From Campylobacteraceae bacterium (lineage in GTDB: Bacteria > Campylobacterota > Campylobacteria > Campylobacterales > Campylobacteraceae), in assembly GCA_031263195.1 (NCBI GenBank), contig JAISGD010000024.1, forward strand, positions 1 to 64,000: 64,000 nucleotides of DNA, given 5' to 3'. Shown here piece by piece: positions 47,537 to 55,591 of the stretch (positions within the stretch are counted from its first letter, which is position 1; every line of letters begins with the position of its first letter). A program made the position numbers and the translations under genes. The notes under the pieces are model-generated. The model was not told the DNA's origin, ran no database searches, and was given only the letters and a program-made list of their open reading frames with translations.

Positions 47537-48054
47537 GTAGAGAGAAAGAAAAAGATATATTGCTAAATCAGCAAATAAGAGCGAACGAAGTTCGTTGTGT
47601 TGGAGATGACGGCACGCAGTACGGTATCATAAGTCGAAATGAAGCGTTAAGAAAAGCTGATGAGCTTGGACTTGATTTGGTGCTTATTTCGCCGAATGCC
47701 AATCCGCCCGTATGTAAAATAATGGATTATGGCAAGTTTAAATATCAACAAGAAAAGAAACAAAAAGAAGCCAAAAAGAAACAAAAAATTATAGAGATAA
47801 AAGAGATAAAACTATCTGTCAAGATCGCTCAAAATGACATAAGTTACAAAATCAAACAAGCAAGAGAGTTTATCCAATCAGGCAAACATGTACGTTTCCG
47901 CGTTTTTTTAAAAGGACGCGAAATGTCAAATCCTGACGCTGGAGTAGCTGTCCTTAATAATGTTTGGGGTTTGATGAACGACATTGCCGATAGAGACCAT
48001 GAACCAAACTTTGAAGGACGATATGTAAATATGCTGACCGTGCCGAAGAAGTAA
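47533..48054 (+). CDS. infC: Translation initiation factor IF-3
   Basis: IF-3 keeps ribosomal subunits apart and checks the start codon. The 173-residue protein runs [21 protein letters not shown] to [14 protein letters not shown], with the linker rich in Lys and Gln between the two domains ([14 protein letters not shown]). The start is a TTG inside the four-base overlap with the thrS stop. Rare start codons on infC are known from other bacteria, where IF-3 discriminates against its own start and thereby autoregulates. That mechanism here is inferred. Confidence 0.94.
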   Translation: MSREKEKDILLNQQIRANEVRCVGDDGTQYGIISRNEALRKADELGLDLVLISPNANPPVCKIMDYGKFKYQQEKKQKEAKKKQKIIEIKEIKLSVKIAQNDISYKIKQAREFIQSGKHVRFRVFLKGREMSNPDAGVAVLNNVWGLMNDIADRDHEPNFEGRYVNMLTVPKK

Positions 48055-48208
48055 ACTCATAAAGTCTTTTTATGTAAAGCAAATCGCGATTAAAACTTAA
48101 ATTACATATACTTTCAGATCGAAAGTGTCTATATATTTTTTATTATAAATTTATTACATACCTCAAAAACTTATGATATACTAAACAAAATATTTCATAG
48201 GGGTAAAT

Positions 48209-48631
48209 GTGAAAAAGTTTTTAAGTTTTTTGACTTTTGGGATAGTGGTTTTAAGTCTAAGCGGCTGTAGTACAAAACAGATTATAACGCCTGTGACGGA
48301 CGTTGAGGAAAAAGAGGTTTGCATCACGGAAAACAAACTTGTTAAAGGCAGCTTTTTGCAAGTGTTTGTAGATACGCTTAAGGAAAAGGAGTATCAAGTT
48401 ACGCTCAAACAAGCATATGATGATGTTGGGGATTGTTATCTTGTGGCTAACTATACGGCAAATTGGTCTTGGGATTTAGCTGTGTATATGATATACGCCA
48501 ATATAAAAGTTTTTGAAAAAGGCACTCTCAAAGGCGAAGCGGTATACGATGCCAGAGGTAATATCGGATTTGGTAAATTTATTAATGGCGACGATAAAGT
48601 CAGAGAGTTGGTAAGAGAACTTTTTAAATAA
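48209..48631 (+). CDS. Small lipoprotein, Sbal_3080-like
   Basis: The 140-residue product starts at a GTG and has a lipobox SLSGC with Cys20. The mature part contains CITENKLVKGSFLQVFVDTLKEKEYQV and a second Cys in DDVGDCYLVANYTANWSWDLAVYMIYANI, ending EAVYDARGNIGFGKF. This resembles the Sbal_3080 family of lipoproteins, of unknown role, from memory. It interrupts the usual infC-rpmI-rplT neighbourhood and has its own upstream space of about 150 bp, so it may be transcribed separately. Confidence 0.7.
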   Translation: MKKFLSFLTFGIVVLSLSGCSTKQIITPVTDVEEKEVCITENKLVKGSFLQVFVDTLKEKEYQVTLKQAYDDVGDCYLVANYTANWSWDLAVYMIYANIKVFEKGTLKGEAVYDARGNIGFGKFINGDDKVRELVRELFK

Positions 48632-48835
48632 TATTTATGCAACAAAAAAGCTTTGTCAAAGCGTTAAAGCCATATAGTCGAACCTACGAAGCATTTTTCA
48701 ATTTAATAGCATATAAAGATTAATCGTTGAAATTACTACTTTTACCGCTACTTAAGAAAATTTAAGCTAAAATTATCCCCTTTGAAAAATGGCTGCAATA
48801 CCAGCTTTTCAGGATAATTACGCAAGGAGTTTAGC

Positions 48836-49030
48836 ATGCCGAAAATGAAAACGGTACGCGGAGCGGCAAAACGCTTCAAAGCTGCTAAAAATCGCATTAA
48901 GCGAGGAGCTGCTTTTAGAAGCCATATTTTGACTAAAAAACCTACAAAACGTATGCGTGGGTTGAAAGAGGCGAAATATGTTGATAGCACTAATGAGAAA
49001 TCTGTCAAAATAATGCTTTGCCAAAGCTAA
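48836..49030 (+). CDS. rpmI: 50S ribosomal protein L35
   Basis: The 64-residue, strongly basic product ([20 protein letters not shown]) is full-length L35. An AAGGAG site lies 7 bp before the ATG. It precedes rplT by 109 bp, and that gap holds a predicted RNA pseudoknot. Confidence 0.95.
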   Translation: MPKMKTVRGAAKRFKAAKNRIKRGAAFRSHILTKKPTKRMRGLKEAKYVDSTNEKSVKIMLCQS

Positions 49031-49077
49031 TTTATTTTAGAGTTTTTGATTTTAAATCATTCAATTTTTGCAAATCC

Positions 49078-49113
49078 CCCTATTTGAGATAGGGCAAGTC
49101 CTCAAACTAGAGG
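49078..49113 (+). promoter_or_regulatory. Predicted pseudoknot leader of rplT
   Basis: CCCTAT (49078-49083) pairs with ATAGGG (49089-49094), leaving the loop TTGAG. That loop can pair with CTCAA (49101-49105) downstream, forming an H-type pseudoknot. A competing small hairpin CCTC (49100-49103) / GAGG (49110-49113) uses the same bases. The whole element ends 26 bp before the rplT start. L20 in E. coli represses its operon through a pseudoknot, so autoregulation is an attractive inference. Confidence 0.45.
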
Positions 49114-49139
49114 CACCAAAAGGTTAAGGAGACGATAAA

Positions 49140-49499
49140 ATGGCAAGAGTAAAAACAGGCGTTGTTAGACGCAAACGGCATAAAAAAGTTTTAAAGTTAG
49201 CGCGCGGTTTTTTTAGCGGACGCAGAAAACACTTTAGAAAAGCAAAAGAGCAATTAGAGAGAAGTTTAGTTTACGCATATCGCGATAGACGCGCTAAAAA
49301 GCGAGATTTTAGGAGACTTTGGATAACAAGAATTAACGCCGCGTGCAGACTAAACGATATCAGTTATTCAAGATTTATTAATGGCTTAAGCAAAGCAAAC
49401 ATTGAGCTTGATAGAAAGATTTTAGCGCATTTAGCTATGAATGATGCTGAAGCTTTTAGCGCAGTAGTTGTCAAAGCAAAAGCCGCTTTGGAAAAATAG
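49140..49499 (+). CDS. rplT: 50S ribosomal protein L20
   Basis: L20 binds 23S rRNA early in assembly and represses its own operon in several bacteria. The 119-residue product runs [20 protein letters not shown] to the C-terminal globular part [20 protein letters not shown]. The gene has an AAGGAG site, an upstream predicted pseudoknot and a downstream terminator. Confidence 0.96.
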   Translation: MARVKTGVVRRKRHKKVLKLARGFFSGRRKHFRKAKEQLERSLVYAYRDRRAKKRDFRRLWITRINAACRLNDISYSRFINGLSKANIELDRKILAHLAMNDAEAFSAVVVKAKAALEK

Positions 49500-49518
49500 T
49501 TCAATCTACAATTTATAT

Positions 49519-49547
49519 AACAAGCCGAATTTAACAATCGGCTTGTT
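49519..49547 (+). terminator. Terminator of rplT
   Basis: AACAAGCCGA (49519-49528) pairs with TCGGCTTGTT (49538-49547) around a 9-nt loop, 19 bp past the rplT stop, followed by AT-rich DNA with T-runs near 49557. Confidence 0.75.
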
Positions 49548-49692
49548 AGTAATCTTTATATTTTTTATATAATGCATTATAATATTAAAAAACAGTCAAG
49601 CATTTTTAAAATTACACTCAAGTTTTTATGATTCTCGCATAAAAAAATATGAATTAACATTTATATAAGAAAATAAGTAATAGAATCATTTA

Positions 49693-49723
49693 ATAATAAT
49701 TATCTTCTAGAAATAATTATTAT
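49693..49723. promoter_or_regulatory. Fur/PerR-like operator before katA
   Basis: ATAATAATTAT (49693-49703) and ATAATTATTAT (49713-49723) form perfect 11-bp arms around a 9-bp centre that includes TTCTAGAA. The left arm matches most of the Helicobacter Fur box TAATAATNATTATTA and PerR-like boxes. It lies just before the katA ribosome-binding site. Control by PerR or Fur is inferred. Confidence 0.55.
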
Positions 49724-49738
49724 ATATTGGAGGATTTT

Positions 49739-51166
49739 ATGAAAAAGTTTATAACAACAACGGCAGGCAGTAAAGTTGCGGACAATCAAAATTCATTGAC
49801 CGCAGGCGCAAGAGGTCCTCTTTTGGTGCAAGATTATCAGCTTCTCGAAAAACTTGCCCATCAAAACAGAGAAAGAGTGCCTGAAAGAGTAGTCCATGCA
49901 AAAGGCAGCGGCGCATACGGAGAGCTTACTATAACTCATGATATTTCAAAATATACAAAAGCGAAAGTTTTGCAAAAAGGCGAGAAAACCAGAATTTTGA
50001 TTAGATTTTCAACCGTTGCTGGGGAGCGAGGTGCGGCAGATGCCGAAAGAGATGTGAGAGGATTTGCTATCAAATTTTACACAAAAGAGGGAAATTGGGA
50101 TTTGGTTGGCAATAATACGCCCGTCTTTTTCGTCAGAGACGCTTATAAATTTCCCGATTTCATACATACGCAAAAAAGACATCCGCACTCAAATCTCAGA
50201 AGTAATACCGCCGCGTGGGATTTTTGGTCTTTGTCGCCGGAGAGTATCCATCAAGTAACGATTCTTATGTCTGATAGAGGAATCCCGAAAAGTTACAGAC
50301 ATATGCATGGATTCGGCTCGCATACATACAGCCTTATAAATGCTAATAATGAGAGGGTTTGGGTCAAATTTCACTTTAAAACTTTGCAGGGCATTCAAAA
50401 TCTTACAAATAAAGAAGCCGAAGCTGTGATAGCAAAAGATAGAGAGAGCAACCAGCGAGACCTTTTTGAGAGTATAGAGAAAAAGGATTTTCCAAGATGG
50501 AAATTTCAGATTCAGATAATGAGCGAAGAAGAGGCTAAAAAAGTTGATTTCAATCCGTTTGATTTGACAAAAGTGTGGTCTCACAAAGAGTATCCGCTGA
50601 TAGACGTCGGCGAGTTGGTTTTGAACGAAAATCCTAAAAACTATTTTAATGAGATAGAGCAATCGTCATTCAGCCCGTCAAATGTAGTGCCAGGTATCAG
50701 CTTTTCGCCCGACAAAATGCTTCAAGCGCGCATATTTTCATACGCAGACGCCCATAGATACAGAGTGGGGACGTATTACGAATCACTGCCCGTAAATAGA
50801 CCGATAGTAGATGTAAATACTTACTACTTGGACGGCAGTTTAAATCATGAGATGAAAGAGCCGACGGATGCTTATTACGAACCAAACAGTTTCGGCGGTT
50901 TTGTGGAAGATAAAAGCGTTCTTGAGCCGCCTCTTGAATTAGATGGTTACGCAAACAGATACGACCATAGAGAAGATAACGACGACTTTTCACAGGCACG
51001 CGCACTGTTTAATCTTATGAGCAGCGAACAAAAAAAGCAGCTGTTTAGCAATATAGCAGAATCCATGAGCGGTGTTCCGCGAGAGATAGTAAATAGACAA
51101 ATAGCTTTGTTTGAAAAAGTTGACTCTCTTTACGCAAATGGCGTCAAAAATGCGCTTGGAATTTAA
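49739..51166 (+). CDS. katA: Heme catalase
   Basis: KatA splits hydrogen peroxide into water and oxygen. I choose the ATG at 49739 (GGAGG 5 bp upstream), giving 475 residues, a small-subunit clade 3 catalase. The catalytic His53 lies in [13 protein letters not shown], the catalytic Asn in [11 protein letters not shown] (125-126), [17 protein letters not shown] is the signature, and the heme-ligating Tyr lies in [14 protein letters not shown]. The ankyrin gene follows after 2 bp. An operator-like palindrome lies upstream. No signal peptide is present, so it is cytosolic. Confidence 0.96.
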   Translation: MKKFITTTAGSKVADNQNSLTAGARGPLLVQDYQLLEKLAHQNRERVPERVVHAKGSGAYGELTITHDISKYTKAKVLQKGEKTRILIRFSTVAGERGAADAERDVRGFAIKFYTKEGNWDLVGNNTPVFFVRDAYKFPDFIHTQKRHPHSNLRSNTAAWDFWSLSPESIHQVTILMSDRGIPKSYRHMHGFGSHTYSLINANNERVWVKFHFKTLQGIQNLTNKEAEAVIAKDRESNQRDLFESIEKKDFPRWKFQIQIMSEEEAKKVDFNPFDLTKVWSHKEYPLIDVGELVLNENPKNYFNEIEQSSFSPSNVVPGISFSPDKMLQARIFSYADAHRYRVGTYYESLPVNRPIVDVNTYYLDGSLNHEMKEPTDAYYEPNSFGGFVEDKSVLEPPLELDGYANRYDHREDNDDFSQARALFNLMSSEQKKQLFSNIAESMSGVPREIVNRQIALFEKVDSLYANGVKNALGI

Positions 51167-51168
51167 AA

Positions 51169-51648
51169 ATGTCTTTGGATGATGCGGCGAATATAAAGCG
51201 ATACGAAGAGCTGCTTGCCATAGCTCTTGATTTTGCAAGGCACGGGCAGACAAAAGAACTTGAGAGTATGCTGAAAGCAAAACTGCCGATAAATCTTAAA
51301 GACCACAAAGGAAATACCCTCTTGATGCTCGCCGCATATAACGGCAACGCAGATACGGTTGAAATGCTCATCAATACGGGAGCAGATGTAAACCTGAGAA
51401 ACGACCGAGGACAGACTCCGCTTGCCGGAGTCTGCTTCAAAGGTTATCTTGACATCGTAAAGCTTTTAGTCCGAAACAGCGCAAATATCGATGAAGATAA
51501 CGGCTTTGGCATGAGAGCCGTGATGTTTGCTTCCATGTTCGGCAATTACGATATAGTAGAGTATCTGACGAAGCAAAAAGGCGGATTGAAATCAAAAATT
51601 TATCTTTATATTTCAAAATTTATATCGTTTTTTAAAAAGAGGGGATAG
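51169..51648 (+). CDS. Ankyrin-repeat protein of the catalase operon
   Basis: The 159-residue product has three to four ankyrin repeats: HKGNTLLMLAAYNGNADTVE, RGQTPLAGVCFKGYLDIVK and FGMRAVMFASMFGNYDIVE, followed by a hydrophobic-basic tail. The ATG is 2 bp after the katA stop, so the genes are co-transcribed. In C. jejuni the ankyrin protein Cj1386, also next to katA, helps deliver heme to the catalase; AnkB plays a related role in Pseudomonas. The same role here is inferred from family and position. Confidence 0.88.
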   Translation: MSLDDAANIKRYEELLAIALDFARHGQTKELESMLKAKLPINLKDHKGNTLLMLAAYNGNADTVEMLINTGADVNLRNDRGQTPLAGVCFKGYLDIVKLLVRNSANIDEDNGFGMRAVMFASMFGNYDIVEYLTKQKGGLKSKIYLYISKFISFFKKRG

Positions 51649-51673
51649 CTTTTTCATCCATCCATTCCATATA

Positions 51674-51736
51674 TTTTCTCTTTACAACTTTTAATACATC
51701 TACTAAACTCATTTTTTAGTTTTGGAGGTTGATATG
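51674..51736 (+). repeat. Duplicated 5' leader, copy 1
   Basis: This 63-bp segment ends at an ATG. It shares the exact 19-mer TTTTCTCTTTACAACTTTT, then after 10 variable bases the exact 15-mer CTAAACTCATTTTTT, then TTGGAGG with the segment at 54412-54474. Confidence 0.8.
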
Positions 51737-52210
51737 TCGCTGCAAAAGGTAAAAGAGTTTTTCAGGCAGTTTGGTTTGGAAGATGAGATAATAGAGCTTG
51801 AAGTTTCAAGCGCAACTCTAGAGCTTGCAGCAAAAGCTCTTAACTGCGAAGTTAAAAGGATAGCGAAAACTTTGTCTTTGAAACTGGCAGATAGATATAT
51901 TCTTATCGTTATGGCAGGAGACGCAAAGATAGACAACGCCAAATACAGAGCAGAATTTGGTGCAAAAACCAAAATGCTATCCGCGGACGAAGTTTTGACA
52001 AACATTGGATATAAAGTTGGCGGGTATTTGTCCTTTTGGTGTAAACGACGATATAGATATTTACCTTGACATATCATTGAAAAACGCTTCACAACCGTTT
52101 TCCTCGCATACGACAGCACAAACAGCGCGATTGAACTAACTATAGATGATATGCAAAAATACACACACAACAAAAAGTGGATAAATGTATGTAAAGATTG
52201 GAATAAATAA
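51734..52210 (+). pseudogene. Frameshifted YbaK/EbsC-like aminoacyl-tRNA deacylase
   Basis: YbaK-like proteins deacylate mischarged tRNA. Reading begins at the ATG 51734 (GGAGG upstream) with SLQKVKEFFRQFGLEDEIIE and continues to NIGYKVGG. The family sequence then resumes in a second frame as CPFGVNDDIDIYLDISLK. It finishes in a third frame as FTTVFLAYDSTNSAIELTID and ending INVCKDWNK, with a stop at 52208-52210. The two frame changes fall near GGG (about 52023) and AAAAA (about 52082). All parts of the protein can be found, so the damage is recent or a sequencing error. Confidence 0.82.
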
Positions 52211-52230
52211 CTATCGCATTGGAGAAATGA

Positions 52231-52971
52231 ATGGGTACAAAAGATTGGGCGGGCGAACTGATAGAATGGGCGGATAACAATAATATTGCGCAGGCGGTTT
52301 TTGACAATGCGGGCGAGTGCGTAAATGGTTTTCCGCGCGATAAACAGATATTGCCGAGATTAACGACGCTTTATATTATCAACGGCAAGATAACTGAACT
52401 GCCAGAATCAATCGGCGCGCTTGTTAATTTGCAAAGGCTTATCGTCTCCGCTAATTTAACTAAACTGCCTGAGTCGATAGGTAATCTATCAAAATTAACA
52501 TATATGAGCGTTTCGCATAATAGATTAACGGAACTTCCGCAATCAATGAGCAAACTTACAAGTCTGACCGATCTAGATCTTTTTTCCAATAGGATAGTCG
52601 AATTTCCAGAATCAATCGGCGTTTTGACAAACCTAATAAATCTTGATCTAGGCGCTAACGCGCTAACTGAACTGCCAGAATCAATCGGCTCTTTGACAAA
52701 ACTGAATAATCTTGGACTTCATTTTAACCATTTAACTAAACTGTCAGAATCAATCGGCGCTCTAGCTAATTTATGGTCTCTTGATCTATGCGCCAACGAG
52801 CTAACTAAACTACCCGATTTAATAGCCAATATGTCTGAATTGCGCTGGATTAAGCTTGGCGGCAACAACCTTACGGAAGTCAATCTGAGCCCATTGCTGC
52901 TTGAAATTATCAAAAGCGGCAGATTAAAGATCAGTTTTGACCAACCTTCCAGACTTAGTTATATGTGGTAA
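52231..52971 (+). CDS. Leucine-rich-repeat protein
   Basis: The 246-residue product has a short N-terminal part (DWAGELIEWADNNNIAQAVF). About seven LRR units of 23 residues follow, each with a form of LPESIGxLxNLxxLxLxxNxLTE. No signal peptide, catalytic domain or E3-ligase domain is visible. The repeats are also near-identical at DNA level; for example GAACTGCCAGAATCAATCGG occurs at 52396 and again at 52669. This suggests recent internal duplication. GGAG precedes the ATG. Bacterial LRR proteins bind other proteins; a partner is unknown. Confidence 0.85.
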   Translation: MGTKDWAGELIEWADNNNIAQAVFDNAGECVNGFPRDKQILPRLTTLYIINGKITELPESIGALVNLQRLIVSANLTKLPESIGNLSKLTYMSVSHNRLTELPQSMSKLTSLTDLDLFSNRIVEFPESIGVLTNLINLDLGANALTELPESIGSLTKLNNLGLHFNHLTKLSESIGALANLWSLDLCANELTKLPDLIANMSELRWIKLGGNNLTEVNLSPLLLEIIKSGRLKISFDQPSRLSYMW

Positions 52972-53228
52972 TCAAACAACCGTGTTAGTCGTAATTCTCA
53001 TAAATTTTCTCGTATAATTAATACACGAATTTGCTTTCACGATAATTGAATGATAACAGCAAACATAAATGAACGCGGAAAAGGCAACAATAACACTCTA
53101 TACAATTAAGATATAAACTACATGAAAGCAATCGTAATAAAATGGATTCCCACCTTTCCTCATGATGCGCGCTTTTTTGGAAATTTGTCATGCGGGAATA
53201 ACGAAAAACAATGCCTTTATTGGATTTC

Positions 53229-54341
53229 TTAATTTGGCATTAGCCGCAGTAGATTTATCTCGTTACTTGAACCCAATCTAGATCGCACCATATAAGTTCC
53301 CGCGCCCTGAGTAACAAAAACCTGCATTTTATCTTCTTGGTAAAGACCGCGATTGAATGGAAAAATAATATTCACAAGCAGAGTAAAAGGAAATACCTGA
53401 CCAGCGTGAGTGTGACCCGATAACATCAGGTCAATCCCCTTAGATTTAACATATTTTATACCTATCGGACTGTGGTGCATTAACAGTGTTGGCATATTCG
53501 ATTTTAGTGTTAGATTTGCTAAAATTGATTTAATTGTTCGCGTATCGTTTGATAAGTGCATATCAAAAGTGTTTTCATCTGCATTCATATAGTCAAGTCC
53601 GACTATTTGGACACCATTTTCATAGACTATCTTGTTATGAAGAATGTGTACGCCGTATCGTTCTATCAGCTCTAACGCCAATTTGGTATCTATGTATGTT
53701 TCATGATTGCCGATTACAAAATAAACGGGCGCGATAAATTTCGCAAGCGGTTCAAAAGTATCTGGATTTAAAGCCACGTTGGAGTCTGCTATATCGCCCG
53801 CAATAAGTATTATATCAGGTTTTATAAGATTGGTTTCATTGACTATTTTTTCAAGATATTCCCGCCCGCGATGCCAGCCAAGATGTACATCCGAGATAAG
53901 CATTACGGAGATTTCTTTTGTAAGCTTTGGAAGTTTAATCCTGATCTCATTGACTGCAAAGGAGTTGGCTCTAAAGGAGCCAGCCATGGTTAGCATAAAC
54001 GCAAATGCAACTGTTCCTGCTGCGCACCATCTTAAGGGCAGATTCCATTTCAGACTGATAACGTGAATTAGAGCAAATAAAACAAATACATAAATATAAA
54101 ATATTAAAATATATCCGCCAATTATACTAAGAGCTCCAACAAATGCGCTTGACGATCTTGCTGCCAACATCATAGCTGTCATGGTGCCAATAACGGTGAG
54201 CGTTACGCAAATGAATCGGCAACATATAGATTTAAGTCCAAAATAAACTCGCAGCCTGTTGCTTGTATAATATATCGATAGAACAAATAGAGCAAGAATG
54301 ACAATAGTAAAACCGATAGAAAGCAGCTTATTTATTTCCAT
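53229..54341 (-). CDS. Membrane-anchored metallophosphoesterase
   Basis: The 370-residue product has about four N-terminal membrane helices (roughly 8-26, 40-60, 67-95 and 108-125). A calcineurin-like phosphoesterase domain follows with the metal motifs SDVHLGWHRG, AGDIADSN, VIGNHETY, MHHSP and LSGHTHAGQVFP. This is the YkuE/YpbG-like layout; relatives have been linked to lipid-headgroup hydrolysis, but substrate is not shown here. The gene lies alone, convergent with the LRR gene and divergent from the thioesterase gene. Confidence 0.88.
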   Translation of the reverse strand: MEINKLLSIGFTIVILALFVLSIYYTSNRLRVYFGLKSICCRFICVTLTVIGTMTAMMLAARSSSAFVGALSIIGGYILIFYIYVFVLFALIHVISLKWNLPLRWCAAGTVAFAFMLTMAGSFRANSFAVNEIRIKLPKLTKEISVMLISDVHLGWHRGREYLEKIVNETNLIKPDIILIAGDIADSNVALNPDTFEPLAKFIAPVYFVIGNHETYIDTKLALELIERYGVHILHNKIVYENGVQIVGLDYMNADENTFDMHLSNDTRTIKSILANLTLKSNMPTLLMHHSPIGIKYVKSKGIDLMLSGHTHAGQVFPFTLLVNIIFPFNRGLYQEDKMQVFVTQGAGTYMVRSRLGSSNEINLLRLMPN

Positions 54342-54411
54342 AATAAACCTTTTATCACAATAAGTATATGAACCAAATAGATATTTTATGTTAAAAAGTC
54401 TTAATGTTGGA

Positions 54412-54474
54412 TTTTCTCTTTACAACTTTTGCCAAATTTGCTAAACTCATTTTTTCACTTGGAGGAGATTTATG
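54412..54474 (+). repeat. Duplicated 5' leader, copy 2
   Basis: This 63-bp segment ends at the ATG of the thioesterase gene. It shares its 19-mer and 15-mer blocks exactly with 51674-51736. The two downstream genes are unrelated. Confidence 0.8.
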
Positions 54475-54903
54475 TCGCAAATAGTTTATGAATACAAGAT
54501 AGTAGTTTCGCAAAGCGCGATTGATACGAATATGCATGTAAATAATGTAGTTTATGTCCAATGGATGCAAGACGCGGCTACGGCGCATTCGGATTCGTTG
54601 GGATTTACTGCTGAATTTTATGACAAAATAGGCGGTACTTGGGTGGCTAGATCACACTATATAGAGTATTTGAGTCCCGCATTTTTGGGAGAAGAACTTA
54701 TTGTACAGACATGGATAAGTTCTATAAAACGCTCCAGTTCCAATCGTGAATATGCATTTTTTAGAAAAAGTGACAAAACTCTTTTGGCAAGGGCAAAAAC
54801 CGTGTGGATATATTTAAATGTTGCAAATGGACGACCTGCTAAAATAAAAGATGAGCTTTTGGAAAAATATATGGCTTGCGAAGATTACGAACCTAAAATT
54901 TAA
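54472..54903 (+). CDS. Hotdog-fold acyl-CoA thioesterase
   Basis: The 143-residue product is a 4-hydroxybenzoyl-CoA/YbgC-like thioesterase. It starts with VSQSAIDTNMHVNNVVYVQWMQDAATAHSD, where the family's catalytic Asp is near DTNMHVNN. SHYIEYLSPAFLGEELIVQTWI and a beta-strand with NREYAFFRKSDKTLLARAKTVWIYLN follow. Such enzymes release fatty acids from CoA. TTGGAGGAG gives a strong site. The gene is alone, preceded by a leader duplicated from the ybaK-like gene region. Confidence 0.88.
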   Translation: MSQIVYEYKIVVSQSAIDTNMHVNNVVYVQWMQDAATAHSDSLGFTAEFYDKIGGTWVARSHYIEYLSPAFLGEELIVQTWISSIKRSSSNREYAFFRKSDKTLLARAKTVWIYLNVANGRPAKIKDELLEKYMACEDYEPKI

Positions 54904-54920
54904 TGTTAAAGTGCAAATTT

Positions 54921-55055
54921 TTACAGTGATTTTGTGTATTCATATGTAAGCTGCCCGCTTATATCTATGTTTTGATTATTGGCGGAGATATTTGTGCAGC
55001 CTGAAAATAGAATGCCAATTAATATAAAAATTAGAGCGATAGATATTTTTGTCAT
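54921..55055 (-). CDS. Very small lipoprotein beside the zinc locus
   Basis: A 44-codon gene with AGGA 7 bp before its ATG at 55055. The product starts MTKISIALIFILIGI, has a lipobox LFSGC with Cys20, and ends in a polar stretch with YEYTKSL. It lies 39 bp downstream of the Fur-family regulator gene on the same strand and may share its transcript. No family is recognised; short lipoproteins of this kind often act as entericidin-like or envelope-stress peptides, but that is speculative. Confidence 0.55.
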   Translation of the reverse strand: MTKISIALIFILIGILFSGCTNISANNQNIDISGQLTYEYTKSL

Positions 55056-55094
55056 GTCATTTCCTGATTTTTGAGTATTTTAACACATTAACGG

Positions 55095-55469
55095 TTATTT
55101 GCATCTTTTACAGATACCTTTTAAGATGATATTTTTAATCTGATGCTCCTCAATATCGGAATTAATTTCAAAATCTATACATGTAACGCTATGGCAGCTT
55201 TCGCAAACAAAATGAGCGTGAGTTTTTTTAAAAAATTCAAAATACCATTTTCTCTCGTCGGATTCAAATTTTTGAACGATATTCGCTTCTTCAAACAGCG
55301 ATATATTTCTATAAAATGTCGCCTTATCCATATCTATGTTCATTTTAGAACGAATTTGTTCATAACTCAAAGGACTTTTTGCTTGACTTAAGATATCAAG
55401 TATCATCTCTCTGGCAGTTGTAAATTTGATATTTTTGTCTTTAAATAGCTTTTTTATACCGTAGCTCAT
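55095..55469 (-). CDS. zur: Fur-family metal regulator, probably Zur
   Basis: The 124-residue product has a winged-helix domain (FTTAREMILDILSQAKSPLSYEQIRSKM, then DMDKATFYRNISLFEEANIVQK). A C-terminal dimer domain holds the regulatory site HAHFVCESCHSVTCIDFE and the structural Cys pair CKRC. It is read divergently from znuACB with two identical palindromes between, which points to zinc-dependent repression of uptake genes. Fur or PerR identity is possible on sequence alone; the neighbours make Zur the better inference. Confidence 0.8.
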   Translation of the reverse strand: MSYGIKKLFKDKNIKFTTAREMILDILSQAKSPLSYEQIRSKMNIDMDKATFYRNISLFEEANIVQKFESDERKWYFEFFKKTHAHFVCESCHSVTCIDFEINSDIEEHQIKNIILKGICKRCK

Positions 55470-55478
55470 ATTTTTCCT

Positions 55479-55488
55479 TTACATGTAA
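55479..55488. repeat. TTACATGTAA palindrome (copy 5)
   Basis: TTACATGTAA lies 10 bp before the start of the Fur-family gene, in the position of its ribosome-binding region. It is the only copy this close to a start codon. Confidence 0.7.
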
Positions 55489-55514
55489 GAATGATAGCGA
55501 AATTCTTATTAAGC

Positions 55515-55529
55515 TGCAACTAAGTTGCA
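55515..55529. promoter_or_regulatory. Zinc-locus palindrome, copy 1
   Basis: TGCAACTAAGTTGCA is a perfect 7-1-7 palindrome between the Fur-family gene and znuA, 46 bp from the regulator's start. It is identical to the copy at 55558. Fur-family dimers bind 7-1-7 inverted repeats, so it is a likely Zur operator. Confidence 0.75.
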
Positions 55530-55557
55530 TTTATATATTATGTTTTTTCAAAAATTT

Positions 55558-55572
55558 TGCAACTAAGTTGCA
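55558..55572. promoter_or_regulatory. Zinc-locus palindrome, copy 2
   Basis: An exact second copy of TGCAACTAAGTTGCA, centred 43 bp (about four helical turns) from the first. It ends 19 bp before the znuA ATG, so bound repressor would block transcription or early elongation of znuA. Confidence 0.75.
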
Positions 55573-55591
55573 CAACAAAAGGAGTTTAGCG

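Noticed and set aside
53141-53206. Possible dispersed repeat (ATTCCC ... GGGAAT) between the LRR and phosphoesterase genes
   Set aside because: Only a short, imperfect inverted match; no second copy in the window.
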